A DNA stretch of 13,732 nt. Source: CAYGAW01 sp964492135 (GTDB lineage: Bacteria; Chloroflexota; Anaerolineae; UBA7937; B3-Chlor). Each line of letters begins with the position of its first letter. Position 1 is the stretch's first letter. Below, one piece after another: positions 1-5,200 of the stretch. The translations under genes and the position numbers were made by a program. The notes under the pieces were generated by a model. The model was not told the origin of the DNA, did no database searches, and saw nothing but the letters and a program-made list of their open reading frames with translations. The stretch spans positions 1 to 13,732 of the forward strand of contig CAZBJW010000108.1 of NCBI GenBank assembly GCA_964492135.1. Reading direction: 5' to 3'.

Positions 1-102
1 CTGGTGACGGTGACGGATGCTCGGTGTGGAATCTCTAGCGAGCTGTTTCGGGTGCGAGGGATCGAGGAGACGTATGATACGATACTACGAAGCACCCTCT
101 GA
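1..102 (+). CDS. 3' end of an unidentified protein (partial, possibly phage-derived)
   Basis: The frame starting at base 1 is open for 33 codons and ends in TGA at 100-102. The peptide reads like a protein C-terminus, with a balanced stretch containing VTDARCGISSELFRVRGIEE. It has the flavour of the C-terminal strand-rich ends of phage neck or baseplate proteins, but that is an impression from wording and not a family match. The start lies outside the window. A strong intrinsic terminator follows 114 bases later with no convincing gene between, so this would be the last gene of a rightward operon. An HNH nuclease remnant nearby is compatible with a prophage edge. Confidence is low because the fragment is short. 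Confidence 0.35.
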   Translation: MVTVTDARCGISSELFRVRGIEETYDTILRSTL

Positions 103-215
103 TCTACCAGCAGGAGATGACGTTGGGGGATTGCCAGTGAGTAGACGGGGAGGGGTCAACCGGTCGGATACGACAACGAAACTTGTTCATATTTACAGAG
201 CGTGATATAACGGCA

Positions 216-245
216 GCCGCGAGCGTGCCTCGCGGCGTTTTTTTT
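216..245 (+). terminator. Rho-independent terminator
   Basis: A perfect 8-bp GC-rich stem (GCCGCGAG, 216-223, with CTCGCGGC, 229-236) closes a 5-base loop and is followed by G and eight T residues (238-245). It ends the transcript entering from the left edge and insulates the small gene at 284. Confidence 0.9.
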
Positions 246-283
246 CTTGGCAGGAGTGGTGGAGAGCGAAAGGAGAAGAGGAT

Positions 284-535
284 ATGTCTGAAGAATTCAC
301 TACGGACGATCTCGCGGCTGCAACGCAGGAGTGGGTGGAAGCCGCTGAAGCGTGCCGTCGGTGGAGGGGGGAGCATATCACGTGCCGGTGGCCGGAGTCC
401 GGGGAGTCTCCTCCGCCGGAGCCGAAAGTGGTAACGCGCCAAAGTCTGGATGAATATCAGCGGCTCCTGGTAGCGGAGGAGAAGGCGTACGACAGATGGA
501 GGAAGGTCAACGGAGGCCTTCTGGGGATGTCCTAG
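284..535 (+). CDS. Small hypothetical protein (83 aa)
   Basis: I do not recognise a family. The ATG at 284 follows a purine-rich AAGGAGAAG ribosome site at a suitable distance and lies 38 bases after the upstream terminator. The product is acidic at its N-terminus (MSEEFTTDD). It looks mostly helical in two blocks: residues 8-30 with several Ala and Trp, and residues 50-76 with Tyr, Glu and Arg in a heptad-like spacing. A Pro-rich linker (about 38-48) joins them. There are no membrane segments or signal peptide. Two cysteines (24 and 34) fall between the helices. Small helical proteins of this kind are common among phage accessory genes, which would fit the HNH remnant next door, but no function can be assigned. 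The promoter was not identified; it would have to sit in or just after the terminator. Confidence 0.55.
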   Translation: MSEEFTTDDLAAATQEWVEAAEACRRWRGEHITCRWPESGESPPPEPKVVTRQSLDEYQRLLVAEEKAYDRWRKVNGGLLGMS

Positions 536-641
536 TATGGCAGGAAGGCGAGAGCCGCGCGGGGCCTTGTGGTGACACTGGCATTGCTCGATGGGGTTAG
601 TGCCGGCGTTTCTTGTCTCCAGAGGTTTGGTGACAGCATGT

Positions 642-929
642 TCAACCCATGCAACTTCTGTCAAATGGTGACAGGTGCAGCTCACCTGGTGGCCAGGATT
701 GTCGCCAGAGTCGGAGCTGGCGGTCGTCCTCTGGTCCATAGAGACGGAGGCCGGCCTGGGCTTTGAGGTGGCAGCGCTGGCAGAGGGCGGCCATGTTGTC
801 CGGGTGGCAGTTTGCGGGGTTGCCGTCCTTGTGGTGGACCGTGAGAGCGTAGCTGGCCCCGGGGTCATGGGAATGGCCGCACGGTGGGTTCTCGCATCTC
901 CAGCCGGGGGCGTCTTTGACTGCTCTTGC
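642..929 (-). pseudogene. HNH endonuclease remnant, 5'-truncated
   Basis: A 95-codon minus-strand frame, from just after an in-frame TAA (930-932) to TGA (642-644), encodes an HNH nuclease core. Counting from the first open codon, it has a first zinc pair C12/C17, the HNH histidines in the block TVHHKDGNP (30-38), the middle Asn in DNMAALCQRCH (44-54), and a second zinc pair C50/C53. HNH enzymes nick or cleave DNA using a divalent metal bound by these histidines. No ATG, GTG or TTG precedes the motif, and the frame closes exactly where a 34-base palindromic repeat (932-965) begins, so the N-terminus seems to have been lost. The tail after the zinc pair is intact (through SPFDRSCMG). It could still be a functional mini-HNH started at a non-standard codon. 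The call of HNH is firm; the call of pseudogene is an inference. Confidence 0.7.
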
Positions 930-931
930 TT

Positions 932-965
932 AGACCTCCGAGGTCTCTGACGACCTCGGAGGTCT
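932..965. repeat. Palindromic repeat, terminator-like hairpin
   Basis: The arms 932-945 and 952-965 are perfect reverse complements (14 bp, core GACCTCCGAGGTC) around a 6-base loop. Each arm is itself nearly palindromic. The plus-strand tail is GTTTC, so it could act as a weak terminator. A diverged copy occurs at 1965-1996 and a half copy at 4801-4812. Confidence 0.75.
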
Positions 966-976
966 GTTTCGTGGTG

Positions 977-1045
977 GCCCTCAACCAGACCATGCGCCTC
1001 ATGGAGCAAATCGACGAGGTGATCCCCTCGTGGCCCATGGCGTAG
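977..1045. repeat. Dispersed 69-base repeat, copy 1
   Basis: It aligns without gaps to 4720-4788 with 13 differences by eye (about 81% identity). Both copies end at the same in-phase TAG when read rightward (this copy ends IPSWPMA). The opposite strand is also open, with conservative changes (VDLLHEAH shared). It may be a fragment of a decayed mobile-element gene; the family is unknown. Confidence 0.6.
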
Positions 1046-1182
1046 ACAAAGCAGTGCAGCCGAGCGGCGGCATTGCGAGATTCCTCCCACCCGTGGCACA
1101 GTCACCCATACGAAAGAGGCCTGACGGTATCATACCTTTCGCGTGAACGCCAGCCATGGACCTCAAATACGCCCTCCAGTGG

Positions 1183-1211
1183 TTGACACCAATTCGCAAT
1201 TCAGCTATACT
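1183..1211 (+). promoter_or_regulatory. Consensus sigma-70 promoter of the PEP-CTERM gene
   Basis: TTGACA (1183-1188) and TATACT (1206-1211) are separated by 17 bases, giving transcription from about 1218 and a leader of roughly 42 bases. This implies strong housekeeping expression. Confidence 0.85.
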
Positions 1212-1259
1212 TGCGACGCAGACGCACAAAGCAGCAGAGAACCCAAGGAGGTAGAAACG

Positions 1260-1853
1260 ATGGAGAAGCGTTGGCTAAGAGGCCTATTGTTGGGTCTGAG
1301 CATGGCATTGCTGCTCACGGGTGGACTGGCACTGGCGCAGGCTCTTTTCGTCACCGTGGACAAGACGTGCGTAGAATGCTTTCCTTCCGAGGAGGGACCG
1401 CCAGACGAACGGTACTTCCTCACCTTCACCCTTGGGGGTTGGGACCCTCAATACGACCTGTGTCAGCGTACCACGATTGACGGTCAAGAATACTCTCCAG
1501 AGTGGTGCCACGAGCCGTACAGTGAGGACCCCTTCTCAGGGGTGGAGGCTTTTCCATGTGAGTGGTTCGACGACCTGGTTCCCAACTCTGTGCTCGGCGG
1601 CAAGCTCACCGCTGCCAATGCGCAACCAGGGCCGCTGGGCCAGTGGACCTTCCAATTGTGGCAGGAAGATGTCACTGGCAGGGTGATCGACTCCGCTGAG
1701 GTTAGTTGGCTGGTCGCAGAAGTCTGCGAGGTGGAGTTCGTCCCCGAGCCCGGCTCGATTATGCTGTTGGGCACCGGGCTGGCTGGCCTGGCAGGATACG
1801 CCACCCTTCGGGTTCGCTCTGGTCGGGCCCTTCGCTGGAGGACGAGAGAGTAG
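1260..1853 (+). CDS. PEP-CTERM sorting-domain secreted protein
   Basis: This 197-aa exported protein has a C-terminal PEP-CTERM signal, which in characterised systems is recognised by an exosortase at the membrane. I chose the ATG at 1260 because AAGGAGG (1245-1251) precedes it and the consensus promoter lies directly upstream. An in-frame upstream ATG at 1143 would lie before the promoter. Residues 1-27 form a signal peptide (MEKRW, then a Leu-rich core ending near ALAQA). Residues 28-160 form a secreted body with six cysteines (37, 40, 68, 83, 100, 156), possibly three disulfides. VPEPGS (161-166) begins the sorting domain, followed by a hydrophobic helix (about 167-181) and an Arg-rich tail (184-196). 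The body matches no family I know. No exosortase gene is in the window. A terminator follows at 1886, so it is a single-gene transcript, convergent with a secreted peptidase. Confidence 0.9.
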   Translation: MEKRWLRGLLLGLSMALLLTGGLALAQALFVTVDKTCVECFPSEEGPPDERYFLTFTLGGWDPQYDLCQRTTIDGQEYSPEWCHEPYSEDPFSGVEAFPCEWFDDLVPNSVLGGKLTAANAQPGPLGQWTFQLWQEDVTGRVIDSAEVSWLVAEVCEVEFVPEPGSIMLLGTGLAGLAGYATLRVRSGRALRWRTRE

Positions 1854-1885
1854 TTCGCTGGCCAGAGGCTAGACTGGCTATTGAG

Positions 1886-1922
1886 AGGGCTGTCCCTCTG
1901 TGGGATAGCCCTTTGCTTTCTC
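1886..1922 (+). terminator. Rho-independent terminator of the PEP-CTERM gene
   Basis: An 11-bp stem (1886-1896 with 1902-1912, one G-U pair) and a 5-base loop are followed by a T-rich tail (TTGCTTTCTCTT). It starts 32 bases after the stop codon. Confidence 0.85.
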
Positions 1923-1964
1923 TTCCGACCGAAGCCTGAAGAACTACGACATCAGTCAAGTACA

Positions 1965-1996
1965 GACCTCCGAGGTCTCCGAGCACCTCGCAGGTC
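1965..1996. repeat. Palindromic repeat, diverged copy
   Basis: The left arm 1965-1977 is identical to 933-945. The right arm 1984-1996 differs from perfect complementarity at two positions. The right arm runs into the longer repeat that begins at 1986. Confidence 0.65.
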
Positions 1997-2079
1997 GTTT
2001 CCGTTGCCGCGCCCACCGCATCGAGACATGCAACTCATCGACCGACCGCTTGCGAAAGCGGATCCCACGATACGCGCTC
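1986..2079. repeat. Dispersed 94-base repeat, copy 1
   Basis: It aligns without gaps to 4801-4894 with about 15 differences (84%). Read rightward in one frame, both copies keep GRFR, RAHRIE, STDRL and PRYAL, and many differences fall at third positions. It may derive from a coding mobile element. There is no start codon and the frame does not continue as a protein. Confidence 0.6.
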
Positions 2080-2284
2080 ACGCCACCCGGGATGCTGTGC
2101 TGCAGACGCCAACTCTGTCCACATATAGCACCACTGCTTGTGTTTGTGTCGGTTATGTTGAACAAGGGGGCACGACTAAGCGCACTCCTGCGGCCTACAC
2201 TGCCTCTTGGCGCTCTGGCAATCCCTGGCCTAGACCTCATAGGCGTTATTCCCTCTCAGACAACTTGGAGCTCCCTCAGTCGGA

Positions 2285-2323
2285 CCCACCGAGCCCCCGT
2301 GCCGCGATGAAGATGCACAAAGG
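2285..2323. repeat. Direct repeat flanking the S8 peptidase, copy 1
   Basis: It matches 4060-4098 over 39 bases without gaps, with six differences (85%), in the same orientation. Each copy is followed, 25-35 bases on, by a strong hairpin (2358-2386 here). Confidence 0.6.
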
Positions 2324-2357
2324 CCACCGCCACGTGTATACGACACCGAGGGGGGAA

Positions 2358-2386
2358 CGAGGCCTCACGGTTCGTATGAGGCCTCG
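2358..2386 (-). terminator. Hairpin downstream of the S8 peptidase, probable terminator
   Basis: Perfect 10-bp arms (CGAGGCCTCA, 2358-2367, and TGAGGCCTCG, 2377-2386) surround a 9-base loop, 62 bases past the peptidase stop. The minus-strand tail is TT then C-rich, so the U-tract is poor. It could instead be an mRNA 3'-end stabiliser. Confidence 0.5.
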
Positions 2387-2447
2387 CCTCACATTGTCAT
2401 GGACCGACCTTCGGCGCTCAACCACAAGCAGTCAGCTGAGCCCACCG

Positions 2448-3902
2448 TCAGGGCCTATTAGTGACCGCATTGTAGGCGTTGACCTGTCCGTGACCGTAGA
2501 AGGAGTTGTAGCCGCCACCGCCCTGGCACATCGCAAGCCAGGCACCGTCCCCACTGGGGTCGAACGGGTCTGGTGGGCAAGGCTGCGGGTCTGCCGTCTC
2601 GGTGATGAAGGCTTGCACCCTTCCCGGTGGCATCTTCCCATACTGGCTGATGATGAGCGCTGCCACGCCAGCCACGTGCGGCGCGGCCGCTGAGGTGCCG
2701 CCTGCGAGGATGTAGCCGCCCGGGGCGGTCGATAAGACCCAGCCGTATGGTGAGTCCTCCGAGCCCTGGAACACCCCATCTCCGGCTGGTGCAACAACCT
2801 CGGTGACCCCGACACCGTAATTCGAGTAGAAGGCCTTTTGCAGCAGCATACCGTTGCCGGATACTCCAATCACGCCGGGGATTTCCACGGGTATGACGGC
2901 GCAGGCGTTGGTGACTTCCCGCGGCACCTCATTGCCGGGCGGGTAGTCGGGGCTGATCTCATCAATGGTGGGGTGGGCAAGATCATGATTCTCGTTGCCC
3001 TCGGCCGCAACTACGGTGACACCCTGGGACAGAGCATAGCGAATAGCGCGTCGCTCAGCCTCCCAGATGGCCCGCTGCTCGGCGTCGTTGCGGCAGTTGT
3101 ACAGCCACGGGTCCACAAAGTAGCTGTTGTTGGTAACATCGATGCCATGGTCACCGGCCCACATGAAGGCGCAGATGACGGCCTCTGGGAAAAAGTATCC
3201 TTCAACGTTGCCGGCCTTGATCCCTGCGATCTTGACGTTCGGCGCGACGCCTACGACACCGAGGTCGTTCGCCGCAGCCGCAATGATGCCCGCGGTGTAG
3301 GTCCCGTGAAAGTGGTCATCATACCAGGCAGCCGGATCCTGGTTCGGGACGCCGCCGATGCAAGACACGCTATTGGCAAAATCGACGTTGGGGGCCAGGT
3401 CCGGATGCGTGTAGTCAAGCCCCGTGTCGATGTCGCCCACGACTACCGAAGGGCTGCCCTCCGTGATCTCGTGGGCCTCCGGCACGTGAATCTGATACAT
3501 GTTCCACTGCAGACTGGACATCGGGTCGCCCCACCCGTCTGTTGTGCTCAGCACATCACCTGATCGGATCACGTCGGCAGAGCTGAACTCGTCGCCCAGT
3601 TTGACGGCGAAACCCTCAGTTGAGGCAGCATTTTCTATCCGACTGTGCTCGAGAAGGTTGTCCCGGAAGGACGTGCTGTCGGACTCGGCGATCACCACGC
3701 CGATCTGGTCGTAGCTGTAGACCAGTGTGCCTCCCGCTTTCGCGATCACGTTGCCGGCATTGGCGGGGACTCTCTGCTGCTTATACACCACGATGTACGT
3801 CTCCGTGGCGTCAGCCTGAGTAGGCGCCGACGAAGGGGCAGCCAAGGTCATCAGGCTCACGGCGACGATGAGCGTCAGACTGATCTTGACAAATCGGTAC
3901 AT
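2448..3902 (-). CDS. Secreted S8 family (subtilisin-like) serine peptidase
   Basis: This 484-aa exported endopeptidase hydrolyses proteins outside the membrane. I chose the ATG at 3902 because GGAGGGAGG lies just upstream (near 3908-3916). Residues 1-33 are a signal peptide. Residues 34-100 resemble an inhibitor-I9-type propeptide (TYIVVYKQQ onwards), normally removed on maturation. The catalytic domain runs from about 130 to 484. Asp159 sits in GDIDTGLDYTHPDL, His199 in HFHGTYTAG, the oxyanion-hole Asn258 in VTNNS, and Ser404 in GGTSAAAPHVAG, so the triad is complete. The His motif has Tyr-Thr where HGTHVAG is usual. Cysteines at 181, 244, 270, 334, 442 and 459 suggest disulfides. No C-terminal anchor is seen, so it is probably released. 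Its upstream region is unusually long and structured. It is convergent with the PEP-CTERM gene; a shared function is possible but unproven. Confidence 0.95.
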   Translation of the reverse strand: MYRFVKISLTLIVAVSLMTLAAPSSAPTQADATETYIVVYKQQRVPANAGNVIAKAGGTLVYSYDQIGVVIAESDSTSFRDNLLEHSRIENAASTEGFAVKLGDEFSSADVIRSGDVLSTTDGWGDPMSSLQWNMYQIHVPEAHEITEGSPSVVVGDIDTGLDYTHPDLAPNVDFANSVSCIGGVPNQDPAAWYDDHFHGTYTAGIIAAAANDLGVVGVAPNVKIAGIKAGNVEGYFFPEAVICAFMWAGDHGIDVTNNSYFVDPWLYNCRNDAEQRAIWEAERRAIRYALSQGVTVVAAEGNENHDLAHPTIDEISPDYPPGNEVPREVTNACAVIPVEIPGVIGVSGNGMLLQKAFYSNYGVGVTEVVAPAGDGVFQGSEDSPYGWVLSTAPGGYILAGGTSAAAPHVAGVAALIISQYGKMPPGRVQAFITETADPQPCPPDPFDPSGDGAWLAMCQGGGGYNSFYGHGQVNAYNAVTNRP

Positions 3903-4018
3903 AGCAATCCTCCCTCCCCTTGTGCACGACTCTTCCATTCCGAGAATAGTCGCGGCCTGTCTATGTTACGTTCCTTTCAATCAAGCCTACTGCGGTCATG
4001 AATGGTGTGTCTCGTTGC

Positions 4019-4031
4019 ATCACCTCCTTTC
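4019..4031 (-). promoter_or_regulatory. Extended Shine-Dalgarno sequence without an obvious gene
   Basis: Minus-strand GAAAGGAGGTGAT is a 13-base match to the complement of the usual bacterial 16S 3' end. The only ATG close to it (4020) is 2 bases from the core, too near for normal initiation, and would give a 19-residue peptide ending at 3961. It lies about 117 bases before the peptidase start, inside its presumed leader. Confidence 0.5.
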
Positions 4032-4059
4032 ACAACAGACAGGAGCGTGCCGGGTTGCG

Positions 4060-4098
4060 CCCACTGAGCCCCTGTGCCACAACGAACATGCACAAAGG
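4060..4098. repeat. Direct repeat flanking the S8 peptidase, copy 2
   Basis: It matches 2285-2323 at exactly 1775 bases offset (33 of 39 identical). A 12-bp hairpin (4123-4152) follows, echoing the arrangement of the other copy. Confidence 0.6.
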
Positions 4099-4122
4099 GT
4101 GCCGCTCGCGCCCCGAGTGGAA

Positions 4123-4152
4123 GGTCTCGGTCGGCTGCACCCGGCCGAGACC
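4123..4152. other. Stable 12-bp hairpin
   Basis: Arms 4123-4134 and 4141-4152 pair with one G-U and a 6-base loop. There is no T-run on either side, so it is a structural element and not a classical terminator. It lies in the presumed peptidase leader. Confidence 0.55.
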
Positions 4153-4174
4153 ACTCTCTATTTGAGCCAGATTG

Positions 4175-4202
4175 AAAAACCGGCCATGCCTCCGGCCGGT
4201 TT
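4175..4202 (-). terminator. Intrinsic terminator-like hairpin, minus strand
   Basis: Arms 4177-4185 and 4194-4202 (ACCGGCC with GGCCGGT plus A-T pairs) have an 8-base loop. The minus-strand tail is TTTTTC. It lies between the minus-strand promoter at 4453-4481 and the peptidase. Confidence 0.6.
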
Positions 4203-4280
4203 CACTACTGGCTCCCTGAGGGCCAAGTGACCACCCTAAGGGCCGCAGTTCATCGCCGCCGGGATCCTATCCGTCTCTGC

Positions 4281-4328
4281 AAAGAAAATGCGCCCATCAT
4301 CCTCCGCTCAAGCGACAACGATGGGCGC
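4281..4328 (-). terminator. Intrinsic terminator or attenuator, minus strand
   Basis: The 9-bp arms GCGCCCATC (4290-4298) and GATGGGCGC (4320-4328) enclose 21 bases. On the minus strand the tail reads ATTTTCTTT. It lies about 120-165 bases downstream of a consensus minus-strand promoter, with no substantial gene between. Confidence 0.65.
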
Positions 4329-4446
4329 CTTCCATACCCCCAGTGCCTCCTTTGCTCCAGCTTGCTAGCCTTTGCAAGAGACTGCCAGACCAGGACCTCT
4401 AGGGAGCGAATATGTCTGATGCTGCTCTACCTAATAGTGAACCATT
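4281..4446 (-). ncRNA. Candidate small RNA or attenuated leader transcript
   Basis: A consensus promoter (4453-4481) and an intrinsic terminator (4281-4328) delimit a transcript of about 165 nt on the minus strand. The only candidate ORF is 12 codons (4335 to 4297, MEGAHRCRLSGG). It is preceded by AAAGGAGG (4346-4353) at 10 bases, and its stop overlaps the terminator's downstream arm. Translation of that ORF would cover the upstream arm and could disrupt the terminator, as in ribosome-mediated attenuation. Alternatively it is an independent small RNA. I recognise no known RNA family in it. The boundaries are inferred from promoter and hairpin only. Confidence 0.4.
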
Positions 4447-4452
4447 ATCAAT

Positions 4453-4481
4453 AGTATACAGCATGACCTGGTCGTTGTCAA
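4453..4481 (-). promoter_or_regulatory. Consensus sigma-70 promoter, minus strand
   Basis: On the minus strand, TTGACA (4476-4481) and TATACT (4453-4458) are separated by 17 bases. The architecture and hexamers are identical to the PEP-CTERM promoter at 1183-1211. Transcription would start near 4446 and run toward the peptidase. Confidence 0.8.
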
Positions 4482-4719
4482 GTACTAGTGGCGATATTAC
4501 AACACTGATTGCGCTGGATGTCTCGCTGACTGAACGCACCCGGTCTGGCCCTAACGTGCGAGTTCGGCCTCGTCCAGGAGCAGCAGCATTCCCAGCAAGG
4601 TACTGCGCAACATCTAGTGCGCCCCGCAGAAGACTACGACTCCCGGCAGATATGCCCGCGTGTGTTATAGTCTGCACGCATTGGCCTCCGTTGAATCCAT
4701 CTCGCCGACGGTCCTCGGC

Positions 4720-4788
4720 GCCCTCAAGAAGAGCATGCGCCTCATGAAGGAGATCGACGATCTCATCCCCTCGTGGCCTATCGACTAG
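4720..4788. repeat. Dispersed 69-base repeat, copy 2
   Basis: This is the partner of 977-1045. Read rightward it ends IPSWPID then TAG, in the same phase as copy 1. It is followed 12 bases later by the 94-base repeat. Confidence 0.6.
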
Positions 4789-4800
4789 CCCAAGTGGAGG

Positions 4801-4894
4801 CCTCGCAGGTCGTTTTCGTGGCCGCGCCCATCGCATCGAGAGACGCGACTGGTCGACGGACCGCTTGTGGAAGCGCCTCCCTCGATATGCGCTC
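4801..4894. repeat. Dispersed 94-base repeat, copy 2
   Basis: This is the partner of 1986-2079 (about 84%). Weaker similarity, with a small gap, continues to about 4917. Its first 12 bases correspond to one arm of the palindrome. Confidence 0.6.
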
Positions 4895-4971
4895 CGCGCT
4901 ACTCGGGAAACTGTGCTGGGCCCCTCTAGCGGTCACGCATCGCTCCCCTTGGTGCTGTCTGGCCCACAATA

Positions 4972-4980
4972 TGCTATGAT
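4972..4980 (+). promoter_or_regulatory. Extended -10 promoter, candidate
   Basis: TG-C-TATGAT (4972-4980) is an extended -10 element. No good -35 is seen at 17 bases. It would drive the small ORF at 5018 and the SnoaL-like gene, with transcription from about 4987. Confidence 0.5.
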
Positions 4981-5017
4981 CACGGTCGAGTACTGTGCCC
5001 GCGGTAGGAGAACCGGG

Positions 5018-5200
5018 ATGGGCCAAGCGGTCGCCAAACTCAGAGAGGACGGATGTCGGGTTGCCCAGCGCCCAAGCCTGTCCCGGCGCGTGGGTCAAGG
5101 CAGCGCAAGCAAAGGGTTCGTCACCAGCATCAACGAAGCGGTCCCACTCGACGTGACCACCAGAGATGGAAAGGAGGTATCAACGTGCCACCCGATGTGA
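5018..5200 (+). CDS. Possible small ORF upstream of and overlapping the SnoaL-like gene
   Basis: The ATG at 5018 has an AGGAGA site (about 5006-5011) at normal spacing and lies about 30 bases after an extended -10 promoter. The 60-codon frame (MGQAVAKLREDG onwards) ends in TGA at 5198-5200, overlapping the GTG start at 5185 in another frame. That geometry would allow translational coupling. The peptide is basic, polar, has no membrane segment and matches nothing I know. It may be a true small gene, a regulatory upstream ORF, or chance in a GC-rich leader. Confidence 0.3.
   Translation: MGQAVAKLREDGCRVAQRPSLSRRVGQGSASKGFVTSINEAVPLDVTTRDGKEVSTCHPM

Larger units (their letters stand above)
930..1259. 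other. Gene-free stretch with repeats and PEP-CTERM promoter
   Basis: This holds a palindrome (932-965), one copy of a 69-base dispersed repeat (977-1045), and the promoter and leader of the PEP-CTERM gene. Bases 1046-1180 show nothing I can assign. Confidence 0.6.
1854..2447. other. Gene-free stretch between convergent genes
   Basis: It contains the PEP-CTERM terminator (1886-1922), a palindrome plus long repeat (1965-2079), one copy of the direct repeat that brackets the peptidase (2285-2323), and a hairpin (2358-2386) suited to ending the peptidase transcript. Bases 2101-2280 show nothing assignable. Open frames here lack ribosome sites and family features. Confidence 0.6.
3903..5017. other. 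Long gene-free stretch: S8 leader, possible small RNA, repeats
   Basis: From left to right it holds the peptidase 5' leader with an extended Shine-Dalgarno match (4019-4031), a direct-repeat copy (4060-4098), hairpins at 4123-4152 and 4177-4202, a hairpin with U-tract (4281-4328), a minus-strand consensus promoter (4453-4481), two dispersed repeats (4720-4788 and 4801-4894), and an extended -10 promoter (4972-4980). A minus-strand frame over 4399-4836 is open but low-complexity in composition and lacks a ribosome site. I do not call it a gene. Confidence 0.6.

Noticed and set aside
137..205. GTG-started 22-codon ORF between the partial gene and the terminator
   Set aside because: A ribosome-site-like GGGGG exists, but the peptide is too short and featureless to support.
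104..1105. A 333-codon open frame on the minus strand
   Set aside because: It is rich in Arg, Pro and Thr in the manner of a GC-rich shadow frame. It overlaps the real HNH frame in another phase on the same strand, crosses the terminator and palindrome, and has no ribosome site.
1881..2693. A 270-codon plus-strand open frame
   Set aside because: It begins in the PEP-CTERM terminator, runs through repeats and into the peptidase antisense, and has no ribosome site or family features.
4013..4031. Plus strand resembles the 3' end of a 16S rRNA gene
   Set aside because: No other 16S sequence lies upstream. The match is explained by an extended Shine-Dalgarno sequence on the minus strand.
4399..4836. 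A 145-codon minus-strand open frame across the repeats
   Set aside because: Its only conserved parts are the dispersed repeats. It lacks a ribosome site, and the consensus promoter at 4453-4481 lies inside its 3' end.
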